From the NCBI RefSeq assembly GCF_001427795.1, contig NZ_LMHJ01000001.1:977773-1041772 (forward strand): a stretch of 64,000 nt of DNA, given 5' to 3'. This DNA comes from Nocardioides sp. Root682 (lineage in GTDB: Bacteria > Actinomycetota > Actinomycetes > Propionibacteriales > Nocardioidaceae). A model generated the notes under the pieces. The model was not told the DNA's origin. It saw only the letters and a program-made list of their open reading frames with translations, and made no database searches. Each line of letters begins with the position of its first letter. The stretch's first letter is position 1. Of the stretch, positions 17,929 to 26,460 are shown in pieces. The position numbers and the translations under genes were made by a program.

Positions 17929-19869
17929 ATGCCGAAGGAACATGAGCCACTTTCGAAGGTGATCGACGACAAGACGTTCGTCATCGCCGACTACCAACGC
18001 CCGTACGCCTGGACTCAGAAACAACTCGCTGATCTCTGGGGCGACCTCGATCTCCTCGGCAACGGCGAGCACTACGCAGGCACGCTGGTGCTGCGCGAGA
18101 CCGGCGTCCAGAAGGTAACGTCGTCTGGTGAGGAGCTCCGCGAGTACGAAGTCGTAGACGGGCAGCAGCGCCTGACCACGATCACGATCCTGCTCGGACG
18201 GCTGCTCGATGCGCTCGAGTCGCTGGGGACGGTCACCGACGCTGACCTTTCAGAGGGGGTCGACGAAGCCAAGCCGCAGATTCGCCGACTTGTACGGATA
18301 AATCTGGGCGGGGTGACGGAGCCCCGGCTGCAGCTCGGCACCGACCTTGCAGGTTTTTGGCGCGATCACGTGGTCGGGTCGTTGACCGCGCCGAGCGATC
18401 GGCTGGCGGCCGAGCAGCGCCTTCTCGACGCCGTCGAGTTCTTTGACGCCCAGATCGCAGGCATCGTCGACCCAGCCGACGCAGACCTCTCGGCTCGACG
18501 CCTGTTGGACCTGCGTCGGCGGGTCACCTTCGGCCTCAAGTTGCTGGTGTACGAAGTTGGCACTGCCGCTGAGGTCGGGGTGATCTTCGAGACGCTCAAC
18601 GACCGAGGCCGGTCGCTGACCCAGCTCGAGAAGATCAAGAACTACCTGCTGTATCTCGCGGCCCAACTGACGGATGCCCGAGGCCCCAAGCTTGCCCACC
18701 TGGTCAACGATCGCTGGTCGGGCATCTTCAAGAACCTCGCGGACCTTCCGGCCGAAACCGAAGACCGACTGCTCCGGGCGCATTGGCTTGCGACTCAGAA
18801 CGCTGATCGACGGACCTGGAAGGGTGTCGATGCCATCAAACAGAAGTTCCCGCGGACTAAGTACGTCCCCAGTTCACAGAAACTCGATGCTTCGGTCGTC
18901 ACGACGCCGACGGACACGGACGCTGTCTGGCAAGACCTGTTCGATGACGTGAGTGACTACGTCGACAAGTTGTGGCAGTGCTCGGAATTTCTGAAGGACC
19001 TCGAGGACCCTGACCCCAAATACACCGTCTGGTCAGCGGATCCCGTGGCCGCAGAGCGCGCGCGTCGGAACTCGAAGGCACTCGCCAGGAGTGGCGTCGT
19101 GGCCCAGTTTCTTCCGCTTCTGTTTGCAGTTCGTCTCACCCAACCCACCAATGCCAGCGCGTACGCGGACGTCCTCGGGGCGTGCGAGACCTTCTCTGCC
19201 CGGGTATTCGCGATCTGCGTCCGACGAGCAGGAGCAGGGCAGTCGGCGCTCGCGGGCCTGGCGAACCGGCTCTTCCAAGGTTCCGTTGCCATCGAGGACG
19301 TCGTCGCCGACATAGGGAGATTGACGTGGGAGTATGCCCCTGACGAGATGGTCAGCAGCAACTTCCAGGCCTCGACCAACTGGTATCTGCGGTCTTCTCA
19401 CAAGTTTGTGCTCTATGAGTACGAGCTCTCCCGCGGGAAGTCGGCTGGCGTCCTCGATCCGTTCTCGACCTTCAGCAAGGCATTCCAGAAGACGACCGAG
19501 CACATCCTGCCGCAGAATCCGAAGGACGACAGCCAGTGGGTCAAGGACTTTCCAGACCCTGTAGTCCGATCCAGGATGACGCATTCGCTAGGCAATCTCG
19601 TGCTTACGATGGACAACTCGTCGTACGGGCGCAAGGAGTTCACAGAGAAGCGAGGAACGCCCGCTCAGACAACTCCGGCGTGCTACTTCCGATCTGTTCT
19701 GAACAGCGAGCGCGAGATCGCCGACTGGAACTCGTGGACGCCGGCCACGATTGATGAGCGCTTGCAGGCCTTGGAGACGTGGGCACTCGGGCGTTGGAAG
19801 GCCAGCGGTCCGGTGACCGCGGATATTGCCACCGATGCCGTCGAGGATGAGGAAGCCGACGACACGTGA
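17929..19869 (+). CDS. GmrSD-like DUF262/DUF1524 protein (type IV restriction-like)
   Basis: 646 residues. The N-terminal DUF262 part has IADYQRPYAWT near residue 19 and the ParB/Srx-type nucleotide motif DGQQR near 77-81, plus FETLNDRGRSLTQLEKIKNY. The C-terminal DUF1524 HNH nuclease part has TTEHILPQNP and SLGNLVLTM followed by N..Y..K.F..K. This pairing is typical of GmrS/GmrD-like enzymes and BrxU, which cut modified phage DNA. ATG 17929 is chosen over an in-frame TTG at 17917. Restriction of modified DNA is the likely role. Confidence 0.87.
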   Translation: MPKEHEPLSKVIDDKTFVIADYQRPYAWTQKQLADLWGDLDLLGNGEHYAGTLVLRETGVQKVTSSGEELREYEVVDGQQRLTTITILLGRLLDALESLGTVTDADLSEGVDEAKPQIRRLVRINLGGVTEPRLQLGTDLAGFWRDHVVGSLTAPSDRLAAEQRLLDAVEFFDAQIAGIVDPADADLSARRLLDLRRRVTFGLKLLVYEVGTAAEVGVIFETLNDRGRSLTQLEKIKNYLLYLAAQLTDARGPKLAHLVNDRWSGIFKNLADLPAETEDRLLRAHWLATQNADRRTWKGVDAIKQKFPRTKYVPSSQKLDASVVTTPTDTDAVWQDLFDDVSDYVDKLWQCSEFLKDLEDPDPKYTVWSADPVAAERARRNSKALARSGVVAQFLPLLFAVRLTQPTNASAYADVLGACETFSARVFAICVRRAGAGQSALAGLANRLFQGSVAIEDVVADIGRLTWEYAPDEMVSSNFQASTNWYLRSSHKFVLYEYELSRGKSAGVLDPFSTFSKAFQKTTEHILPQNPKDDSQWVKDFPDPVVRSRMTHSLGNLVLTMDNSSYGRKEFTEKRGTPAQTTPACYFRSVLNSEREIADWNSWTPATIDERLQALETWALGRWKASGPVTADIATDAVEDEEADDT

Positions 19870-19951
19870 TGGGGTCTCACGGCTGACACAAGCCGAAAGC
19901 CGTCGTCCGGACTTTAGCGGTCGTGTCGGAGGCCTCGGCGACACTGAGGTC

Positions 19952-20983
19952 GTGAATGAATCCAAGAAGCAGCGAACGCCGCTGCCCGGGGACGAATCCC
20001 GGAGGACCAACCCGTACGCCACCGAGCACAACAAGCTCGCGGAGGCCTGGAAGCAGCGCACCGCGACGTTGCCCGACGAAGCCCGCGCGCCCGGTGTCTA
20101 CGAGAAGCATCGGCGCGCCTACCCCGTGTGCCTCCCGATCGAGTACGCGTCCCACAATCTTCTCCCCGAGGTCCGCGATGGCGCGACCGAACTCTTCAGC
20201 GAGCTCGACATCCCCTGGCACGACTCCGTCGCCGGAGGCCCAAGCAACCACCTGCGCGACTCCCAGGTGCAGTGCGTCAACGCGCTCTTCCAGATGGTCA
20301 ACGACCCCGACCGCATCAAGCTCGGCTTCGGCGATGTCGTCGACATCGCCGAGGTCCTGCAGATCGAGGACGGCCGGTTCCTGACATTCGAGTACATCGG
20401 ACCGACCGACTACTTCGGCGAGGGCATCCGCCACGGGAAGGAGGTCGGGCGGCGCCGCGGCACTAACTGCACCAGCATCGACGCTGCCTTCCTGTACAAG
20501 ACCTCCACCGGAACAACCGAGTTGGCTCTGGTCGAATGGAAGTTCACCGAGTCCTATTTGACCTCGTACGACCGCGACTCCGCATCGGATGCGGTCCGGA
20601 TCGGCCGGTACGCCGCCGACTTCGCAGCATCCGACGGCCCAGTTCGAGCCGACGTACTGCCGATCGAGCTCCTGCTGGACGAGCCGTTCTACCAACTGAT
20701 GCGCCAGCAGCTTCTCTCCCACCGGCTAGAGAAGGCCCAGGCTTACGGCGCGGACATCGTCCGCGTGCTGCATGTCCTCGCTCCGGGGAACATCGGCTAC
20801 CAGGACTCGCTGGTCCGTGCCGAGCATCTCGCCGCCGGCGGCAGCGTCGACGAGGTCTGGACCAAGCTCCTACGCACACCTGACCGCTTTCGCCACGTCG
20901 ACCCGGCGGTGTTCCTCGACCTTGCCGTGACAAGCGCCGAGTACGTCGACCGCTACTCCCCCACGGCAGCTGCTGATGGCTGA
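19952..20983 (+). CDS. PGN_0703-like PD-(D/E)XK endonuclease
   Basis: 343 residues from GTG 19952; upstream codons of the open frame look non-native. The nuclease core is visible near residues 170-200: GTNCTSIDAAFLY then LALVEWKFTES, giving the D...E-x-K pattern. FEYIGPTDYFGEG and an NHLRDSQVQCVN segment precede it. It resembles putative restriction endonucleases of the PGN_0703 type, from memory of the EWK-TESY pattern. It overlaps the macrodomain gene by 8 bp, implying coupled expression. Confidence 0.65.
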   Translation: MNESKKQRTPLPGDESRRTNPYATEHNKLAEAWKQRTATLPDEARAPGVYEKHRRAYPVCLPIEYASHNLLPEVRDGATELFSELDIPWHDSVAGGPSNHLRDSQVQCVNALFQMVNDPDRIKLGFGDVVDIAEVLQIEDGRFLTFEYIGPTDYFGEGIRHGKEVGRRRGTNCTSIDAAFLYKTSTGTTELALVEWKFTESYLTSYDRDSASDAVRIGRYAADFAASDGPVRADVLPIELLLDEPFYQLMRQQLLSHRLEKAQAYGADIVRVLHVLAPGNIGYQDSLVRAEHLAAGGSVDEVWTKLLRTPDRFRHVDPAVFLDLAVTSAEYVDRYSPTAAADG

Positions 20984-21470
20984 GGTCAGCGTCGTCCTCG
21001 GCGACATCACCACCCAGGATGTCGACGCTGTCGTCAACGCCGCCAACACACGGATGCGCGGTGGCAGCGGCGTCTGCGGCGCGATCCACGCCGCCGGCGG
21101 CCCCGATGTCCTCACCGACTGCATCGCCCGATTCCCTGGCGGACTTGCGACCGGCGACGCAGGCTGGACCACCGCCGGCCGAATGCCGGCGCGCTGGGTG
21201 ATCCACACCGTCGGCCCCAACTACCGCGCCGGCCAGACTGACCGCAGCCTCCTCATCTCCTGTTACCGACGGAGTCTTGAAGTCGCCGACGACCTCGGCG
21301 CCACGACCGTCGCGTTCCCGCTCATCAGCGCAGGGATCTACGGCTGGCCCCGTGCCGACGCCATCCGGGTCGCCGTCGAGACCCTCCGCGACGCCAAGTC
21401 GACAGTCCGCGAGGCGCGGCTCGTCGCTTTCAACCCAGCCACGCTCGCAGCAGTGCAGACTCTTCTCTGA
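20976..21470 (+). CDS. Macrodomain ADP-ribose hydrolase
   Basis: A 164-residue single macrodomain. Visible are GDITTQDVDAVVNAANTRM (the Asn-Ala-Ala-Asn motif near residues 21-24), GGSGVCGAIHAAGG, VIHTVGP and FPLISAGIYGWP. It should hydrolyse O-acetyl-ADP-ribose or mono-ADP-ribosyl ester links. It overlaps the preceding nuclease gene and lies a few kb from an ADP-ribosylglycohydrolase and an NrtR-like sensor, which points to local ADP-ribose chemistry. Confidence 0.92.
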   Translation: MAEVSVVLGDITTQDVDAVVNAANTRMRGGSGVCGAIHAAGGPDVLTDCIARFPGGLATGDAGWTTAGRMPARWVIHTVGPNYRAGQTDRSLLISCYRRSLEVADDLGATTVAFPLISAGIYGWPRADAIRVAVETLRDAKSTVREARLVAFNPATLAAVQTLL

Positions 21471-21490
21471 CCATCGAGACAAGGACCCCA

Positions 21491-22039
21491 ATGGCATTTC
21501 AAGTCTGCCCTCAACACTCCTTCGAGGAGGTCGACGGCGTCTGGATCAGCGACGAGGTCGGCACCGAGTTCAACTGCGCTCGGACGGACCACGTCGTGCC
21601 CGGTCCCTTCTCGTGGATCAGTTCCCCGCCGCCACCGCCAGGTACCGACCTCAGCGGGATCGCTGAGGAACTCGGCCTAGGCGTGGAGATACCGGCTGTC
21701 CTGCACTACTTCGCCGGGACGTGGATCGAGTACGGCGTTTTCGAGCGTGCCTATGCGCTGGCGAACCCCAAGGACTGGGCATTCCTCATCGACCGCTACG
21801 GGCACACCGCGCTCGCCCCGAAGCGCTACACGGTGTCGGCGTTCCTCGCCGCAACCCTCGGCAATCTCGATCGCGCGGGCGTGGTGAAATACCACTCCGG
21901 TCCCGCGACAGGGCGTTGGTCCTACAACGGCACCATCTCCTACTGGTCGCTTCTACCCGCCCCGGATTGGGAGAACCGGCTGTCATGGGCGGACTCAGGC
22001 CAGCCTGTCGACTATGTGCCTGGCAAGGCCAAGAACTAG
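21491..22039 (+). CDS. Hypothetical protein downstream of macrodomain gene
   Basis: 182 residues, unrecognised. It begins MAFQVCPQHSFEEVDG and has a Pro-rich stretch near residues 45-52. The C-terminal 100 residues look like a compact helical domain with many aromatics (DWAFLIDRYGHTALAPKRYT, RWSYNGTISYWS); the helix-turn-helix-like centre could bind DNA but this is not clear. It is 20 bp after the macrodomain gene and in the same direction, so probably part of the same unit, perhaps its substrate-specific partner. Confidence 0.6.
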   Translation: MAFQVCPQHSFEEVDGVWISDEVGTEFNCARTDHVVPGPFSWISSPPPPPGTDLSGIAEELGLGVEIPAVLHYFAGTWIEYGVFERAYALANPKDWAFLIDRYGHTALAPKRYTVSAFLAATLGNLDRAGVVKYHSGPATGRWSYNGTISYWSLLPAPDWENRLSWADSGQPVDYVPGKAKN

Positions 22040-22083
22040 CGACCTCCAAGCAGGCATCGGAGGCGCGCGCCACCGCCGAAGGC

Positions 22084-22791
22084 TCAGCGAACTTCGGAAC
22101 GGACCAACGCTTGGGTTCCGATCGGGGGAGCAAACACTGCAACGGCGGCAGACGCATCGTCTCCGCCGACGGACGGCAGTTCTCGAAGGGTGCCAACGAC
22201 ATCCCCGGCAGTTCGGTTTGCGGCGAGCGACGTTACGGCAGACGCGTCGACGCCGTCAGATGTGACGATCACGCCCCGAATCTCGTGCTCTGGCCGTCGC
22301 CACAACTCCACCCATGGCCGCGGGCGATCTTCACTTCCCAGCCACTCCTTCAATTGATGCGACTGCTTGGGTTCGGTCACCATTTCATATCCCGAACCGA
22401 AGTCGACATACGCCGGCGAATCCCCGACGGCTGCCATCCAGAGCCCCGCGTCGCTGATCGCCGCCACAGTCAACGTGGTGCCGCCACCACGCTCCTGCGC
22501 CCACCACGGCCGAAGCGCCACATACACAGAGTCGAAGAGTTGATGGAGTCTGGTTTCCGATGGTTCACCGGCACCAAGCACGACCTGGACCAGTCCGAGA
22601 GCGACCTCCGCTGCTTCCTGCCCGGCGGGACCACCACCGATGCCGTCGGCCACTGCAAGCCAGGATCCGGTGGCCCCGGAGCCCACCCCCCAACGGTCTT
22701 GGTATCCAGCGCCCTGGCCACGCGTGTTTTCGTTCCCGAACCCAGCGACCTCCACTGTCCGTGCCGTAGCACTCTGCGCGTTGTCCGGCAT
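22084..22791 (-). CDS. PP2C-family Ser/Thr phosphatase
   Basis: 235 residues. PP2C motifs in order: DRWG, VADGIGG, GGGTTLTVAA, AVGDSPAY, TSDGVD and GGDDASAAVAV, so the metal-binding aspartates are all present. It overlaps the FHA gene stop (TGATG), with GTG at 22794 as the alternative start. It should reverse phosphorylation by the kinase encoded 2 kb away, with the FHA protein reading the phosphothreonine. Confidence 0.9.
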   Translation of the reverse strand: MPDNAQSATARTVEVAGFGNENTRGQGAGYQDRWGVGSGATGSWLAVADGIGGGPAGQEAAEVALGLVQVVLGAGEPSETRLHQLFDSVYVALRPWWAQERGGGTTLTVAAISDAGLWMAAVGDSPAYVDFGSGYEMVTEPKQSHQLKEWLGSEDRPRPWVELWRRPEHEIRGVIVTSDGVDASAVTSLAANRTAGDVVGTLRELPSVGGDDASAAVAVFAPPIGTQALVRSEVR

Positions 22792-23786
22792 CACGGGTTC
22801 ACCAAACTGGCGATGGTCAGCGTTTCTCCGGACTTCTTGCTTCCAAGAACAATGTTGCTCCCGGCACGGAGACGTACTGGTTCAGGTCCCCTGACCGGCT
22901 GTCCATCGACGGTGGTCCCGTTGCGGCTTCCACTGTCGCGAAGCCACCATGTTCCTTGCTCGACGTAGACGTTCAGATGTTCCCGGCTCACCTCGGCCCC
23001 TTCCAGCCGGATCCCGCACTCGCGGCTACGGCCGATCAGCACCGATGGCGAATCGACCGGGTGCTGTCCCCCGCGGCCGTCGGCGAGGACGATCCGGGCG
23101 ACCTTCATCGGTGTCGTGAACGCACTTGCCGAGTCGGGGGCTTCGGTAAGGACACCCACCGGGCCCGCTGCGACAGTTGCGATGGCATCGTCTGCCAGTC
23201 GCATGGTGTGGGATTGCGCTGTGCCGTGGACCGCTAGTTTCGACGAATCGGGAGCCCACTCAGGCATGGGCTGTTCGGATCTCGGAGACTCGTCCCATGT
23301 CGCCATTTCGCGCCACAGTTCGATGAACTCGTGCCCCGAGACCGGCCTGACCTTGACGCTTCCTCGCCGTAGCCAATCCTCGGGAACCACCACCACCTGG
23401 GGCTGAGCGTCAGAGAGCCAGCCTCGAGCTTTCGCGTAGCGGGCATACCCCTTCGCCGCGTCGCTCGACACGCTCGACAAGGCCCCGCCGCGCCCCGTCA
23501 ACGCCTCCACGTCTCCCGGCGAGACTGACGCTGCGAGGTATGGATAGGTTCGTCGAGATTTATCGACTCCGACCTGTGACTGGCCATTGACTGCGCGCAT
23601 GAAGCGTCGGCGCAGACCGCCCACGAACACACGGAGGAACAGTTCCGCGATCCAGTCCAGCGCGGAACTGGTACCCCAAACGTGGAAGACATTGCCGGCA
23701 AGAAACGCTATCGGCACCATCAAAACGATCGCCATGAGGGCGACGGCGAAGACGATCAGGCTGAACGAGACGATTGAATAGGTCAT
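22791..23786 (-). CDS. FhaA-like membrane FHA-domain protein
   Basis: 331 residues from ATG 23786, which follows AGGAG. One long hydrophobic segment is at residues 5-33. A central domain (about 80-155, with SVSPGDVEAL and VVVVPEDWLRRGSVKVRPV) resembles the FhaA N-terminal DUF3662 type. The FHA domain is at about 235-325: VLIGRSREC, SREHLNVYV and DSGSRNGT carry the phosphothreonine-binding Gly, Arg, Ser, His and Asn. Membrane-anchored phosphopeptide reader, coupled to the PP2C gene. Confidence 0.82.
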   Translation of the reverse strand: MTYSIVSFSLIVFAVALMAIVLMVPIAFLAGNVFHVWGTSSALDWIAELFLRVFVGGLRRRFMRAVNGQSQVGVDKSRRTYPYLAASVSPGDVEALTGRGGALSSVSSDAAKGYARYAKARGWLSDAQPQVVVVPEDWLRRGSVKVRPVSGHEFIELWREMATWDESPRSEQPMPEWAPDSSKLAVHGTAQSHTMRLADDAIATVAAGPVGVLTEAPDSASAFTTPMKVARIVLADGRGGQHPVDSPSVLIGRSRECGIRLEGAEVSREHLNVYVEQGTWWLRDSGSRNGTTVDGQPVRGPEPVRLRAGSNIVLGSKKSGETLTIASLVNP

Positions 23787-23855
23787 TGGAGACTCCTGAC
23801 TTTGGGGTGATGAGAGAACACCAGTAACGCGCACTCGCCGGCGGGACACATCGGT

Positions 23856-23874
23856 TCGAGGAATCGGTTCTCCG
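23856..23874 (-). promoter_or_regulatory. 19-bp element upstream of FHA-PP2C genes (copy 1)
   Basis: The sequence TCGAGGAATCGGTTCTCCG is identical to 24451-24469. On the minus strand this copy ends 69 bases before the FHA start codon. The other copy ends 67 bases before the NYN start codon. The equal distance suggests an operator or alternative-sigma promoter shared by both transcripts. It has partial dyad symmetry (GAA-N4-TTC). Confidence 0.6.
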
Positions 23875-23885
23875 GATCGATTGCG

Positions 23886-24383
23886 TCAGGCGGCAAGGGT
23901 CTGGTCGACCTTGGAGGACGTCACGGTCCGGTCCGCCTCGATCGCTCCGAGGCGGAGGCGGGAGTGGGTGTGGGCGCTGGCGGCCAACGCTCGGGAGCAG
24001 GCGCCAAGACCGCTGACTTGGTGAACGTGAAGACCGTGCCTGCGCGCTTGGTTCGCGGCTTCGGTGAACATGCCGTCGCCGCTGGCAATGACGAGTCGGT
24101 CGAAACGCTTCGCGGCGTGGTCGAGGTCAACATCGGCGAGGATTGCCAGTTCGCCGCCATCCTGGCCGGAACGAGCGCGGCGCTGGACCCCCTGAACGGG
24201 TAGGACGAACCACGCCCGGCTGGCGAAGATGTGGCTACTTCCGACGACGTAGTGGTCCTCGAGTGAGGTAGGGACGCCGTAACGGTAGGTGCGCCAAACC
24301 TGTTCGATGAGGCTGGTCGGCGGGAGTCCGCTTCCGCAGAGGTTCTCGAGGTCGATCAGGTGAAGTGAACGGGTGACGTGCAT
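23886..24383 (-). CDS. NYN-domain RNase-like protein
   Basis: 165 residues; ATG 24383 follows AGGAGG with ideal spacing, which rejects the longer open frame. NYN/PIN-like features: LHLIDLENLCG at the N-terminus (Asp11), DGGELAILADVDLDHA near 75-90, and LVIASGDGMFTEAA near 97-110. These give the acidic residues of a metal-dependent RNase, and the helix after SGDG with HGLHVHQVSG is typical. RNA or tRNA cleavage is the likely effector activity of this signalling cluster. Confidence 0.85.
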   Translation of the reverse strand: MHVTRSLHLIDLENLCGSGLPPTSLIEQVWRTYRYGVPTSLEDHYVVGSSHIFASRAWFVLPVQGVQRRARSGQDGGELAILADVDLDHAAKRFDRLVIASGDGMFTEAANQARRHGLHVHQVSGLGACSRALAASAHTHSRLRLGAIEADRTVTSSKVDQTLAA

Positions 24384-24450
24384 GGGGATCCTCCTGTTGG
24401 CTGGTTTGTTGAGGACCACGATTCCCATGCGCCGAACGCAGTGAAAGGCA

Positions 24451-24469
24451 TCGAGGAATCGGTTCTCCG
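24451..24469. promoter_or_regulatory. 19-bp element in divergent promoter of NYN and kinase genes (copy 2)
   Basis: Exact copy of 23856-23874, lying 67 bases upstream of the leftward NYN start and about 70 bases upstream of the rightward kinase start. It may therefore control three transcripts (FHA-PP2C, NYN, kinase). Confidence 0.6.
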
Positions 24470-24539
24470 CTCCGCGCTACGAGCCGTTCGTTGCCGCTAG
24501 GCTCCGATTTGGCGAGTCGTCGAAAGAGAGGTCGAACGC

Positions 24540-26423
24540 GTGTCGCAGGAATCGGCCCGAGTCATTGGCGAGTGGCTCAGAGGCAGCCTCGGACGTGCGA
24601 TCACAGCGCGGACAACCTGGACGGTCGGAGCGATCGGCGAGGAAGTGATCTGCGAGTCACCCGTGGACAATGTGTCGATCGTTCCGACTGCCGAGGCTGT
24701 GCGTGGAGGCCAAGCGGCAACGTGTCGAGCCGCGGTCACGTTTGACGGCAAGCCGGCGGACCGCGATTTAGCGGTGCGCGCCGAGCTTCTCGAATCCAGT
24801 GATTCCCGAAGCAAGCGCGTTGTCGCGATGAGGATGGCTCAAATCGTGGATGAGCGAGCTGCGCTTGTCCTGCTGCGTCCGTGGAGGACGGCCCAGGCAA
24901 CCGTTCTTCCTCAGGTAGTGGGGTCGCGCCGCGACGGCACAGAGACGATCGGGCTCGACATCATGCCGTGGGCCGAGGACTTCGCCCAGGCGTTCGTTGG
25001 TCACTCTGGTCACGCTCGCGTCGACCGAGCGGTCCAGTTGGCTATCCCGCTCTTCTCTGGTTTGGACTACCTCCACGAGCAACACACAGTCGTTCATCGG
25101 GACATCCATCCATCCAATGTGATGTATGCCGAAGGCAGGTTGGTGTTGGTCGACTGGGGAATTGCGTCGAATGTGACGGATGGCATTTCGACCCTGACCG
25201 CGGCGATCGGCAAGGAGCAAACTGTGTACTTCGCTCCCGAAACCGCTGCCCATCAGCGAGTCGGTCGATTTACCGATGCATGGGCCATGGGGATGTTGCT
25301 CTGCGAGATGGCTTGCGGTGAGCCGCCCATGCGAGTGGGAGGAGTAGCGGGGGTCAGGCTCCCTGCTGCCGCTAACCAGCTGCCACGCTGGTTGGTCGCA
25401 GTCATCGAGGGCCTAGCCACCTCGTCGGTCCGCGACCGTATGCGCCTCGAGGACGCAATCGACGCGCTGCACGACGCCGGACGCAGCTCAGTCGCAGCAG
25501 GAGGCCCAGCGTTTGAACCAAGCCACTCGACCGCGCTTACTGCTCAGCCTGCGATCTCCACCACGTCTACGACGATGGCGCAGGAGGGACCCGACGCGGC
25601 CCATCGACGAACCCGTGCCAGGGAGTTCTTTGCCGAGGGATACGAACTCCTGAAGAGCGGCCGGGCTCATGAAGCGCTGAGGGCATACCTCGAGGTAATC
25701 AGCATGTGCGACGGAGATCCGGATCCGATAATGCGACAAAACATGGCCATGGCGCTCAACAACACCCAGTGGGCCCAAAACCGGTTGGGCCAACACGCCG
25801 AAGCAGTCGGAACTTGCTCTCGGATGGTCCACGCCTTCGGAGGAGATTCCGATCTGTTGCTTCGACGGCAGGTAGCAACTGCGCTCAACGGGAGCGGGTA
25901 TGCCAAGGCGGCTCTCCGTCTGAACGATGGAGCGATTGCCGACTGGGACGCAGTGGTCACCCGGTTCGGGAATGAGCCCGATCTGGTCCTGCGACGACAG
26001 GTGGCCATGGCACTGCGGGACAAGGGTCTCGCTCTTTCCGCACTTGATCGACGGATCGATGCGTTGTCGACCTACACGAGGTTGATCGAGTCATTCGAGC
26101 GTGACACTGACCTGGCGATACGCCGGCAGGTAGCGATGGCGCTGAACAACAAGCGGTCATGCCTCCACCGGTTGGGCCACCAAGCGGACGCGTTGGCTGC
26201 ATGCACGCGTTTGGTGGATGTATTCGGCAGCGACTCCGACACTCTGATCCGGCAACAGGTTGCCGTCGCCCTGCGGAGTAAGGGCTTGCTCCTCGATCGA
26301 TCTCGCCAGCGGGAGGGAGCGCTCGCGGCCTACGGCAGGTTGGTCGACATCTTTGAAAGCGATCCAGACCCATCTATCCAGGAATCGGTCGGATGGGCTC
26401 GGCGGCGGTTGAGGGGCGAGTAG
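24540..26423 (+). CDS. Protein kinase-like protein with five C-terminal tetratricopeptide-like repeats
   Basis: 627 residues from GTG 24540. The C-lobe of a Ser/Thr kinase is clear: VVHRDIHPSNVMY near residue 184, VDWGIAS near 204 (DWG in place of DFG), FAPET near 231 and a D-W-A-M-G segment. The N-lobe is divergent with no evident Gly-rich loop. Residues about 355-600 hold five repeats of about 43 residues with the pattern RRQVA.AL..K..AL..L.....AL..Y.RL, so repeats evolved by tandem duplication. The repeats probably scaffold partners. Catalytic activity is plausible since HRD and DWG are intact. Confidence 0.85.
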   Translation: MSQESARVIGEWLRGSLGRAITARTTWTVGAIGEEVICESPVDNVSIVPTAEAVRGGQAATCRAAVTFDGKPADRDLAVRAELLESSDSRSKRVVAMRMAQIVDERAALVLLRPWRTAQATVLPQVVGSRRDGTETIGLDIMPWAEDFAQAFVGHSGHARVDRAVQLAIPLFSGLDYLHEQHTVVHRDIHPSNVMYAEGRLVLVDWGIASNVTDGISTLTAAIGKEQTVYFAPETAAHQRVGRFTDAWAMGMLLCEMACGEPPMRVGGVAGVRLPAAANQLPRWLVAVIEGLATSSVRDRMRLEDAIDALHDAGRSSVAAGGPAFEPSHSTALTAQPAISTTSTTMAQEGPDAAHRRTRAREFFAEGYELLKSGRAHEALRAYLEVISMCDGDPDPIMRQNMAMALNNTQWAQNRLGQHAEAVGTCSRMVHAFGGDSDLLLRRQVATALNGSGYAKAALRLNDGAIADWDAVVTRFGNEPDLVLRRQVAMALRDKGLALSALDRRIDALSTYTRLIESFERDTDLAIRRQVAMALNNKRSCLHRLGHQADALAACTRLVDVFGSDSDTLIRQQVAVALRSKGLLLDRSRQREGALAAYGRLVDIFESDPDPSIQESVGWARRRLRGE

Positions 26424-26460
26424 GGGTCATGAAGCGGTCGAGAGAAACAGGCAGATCCAA

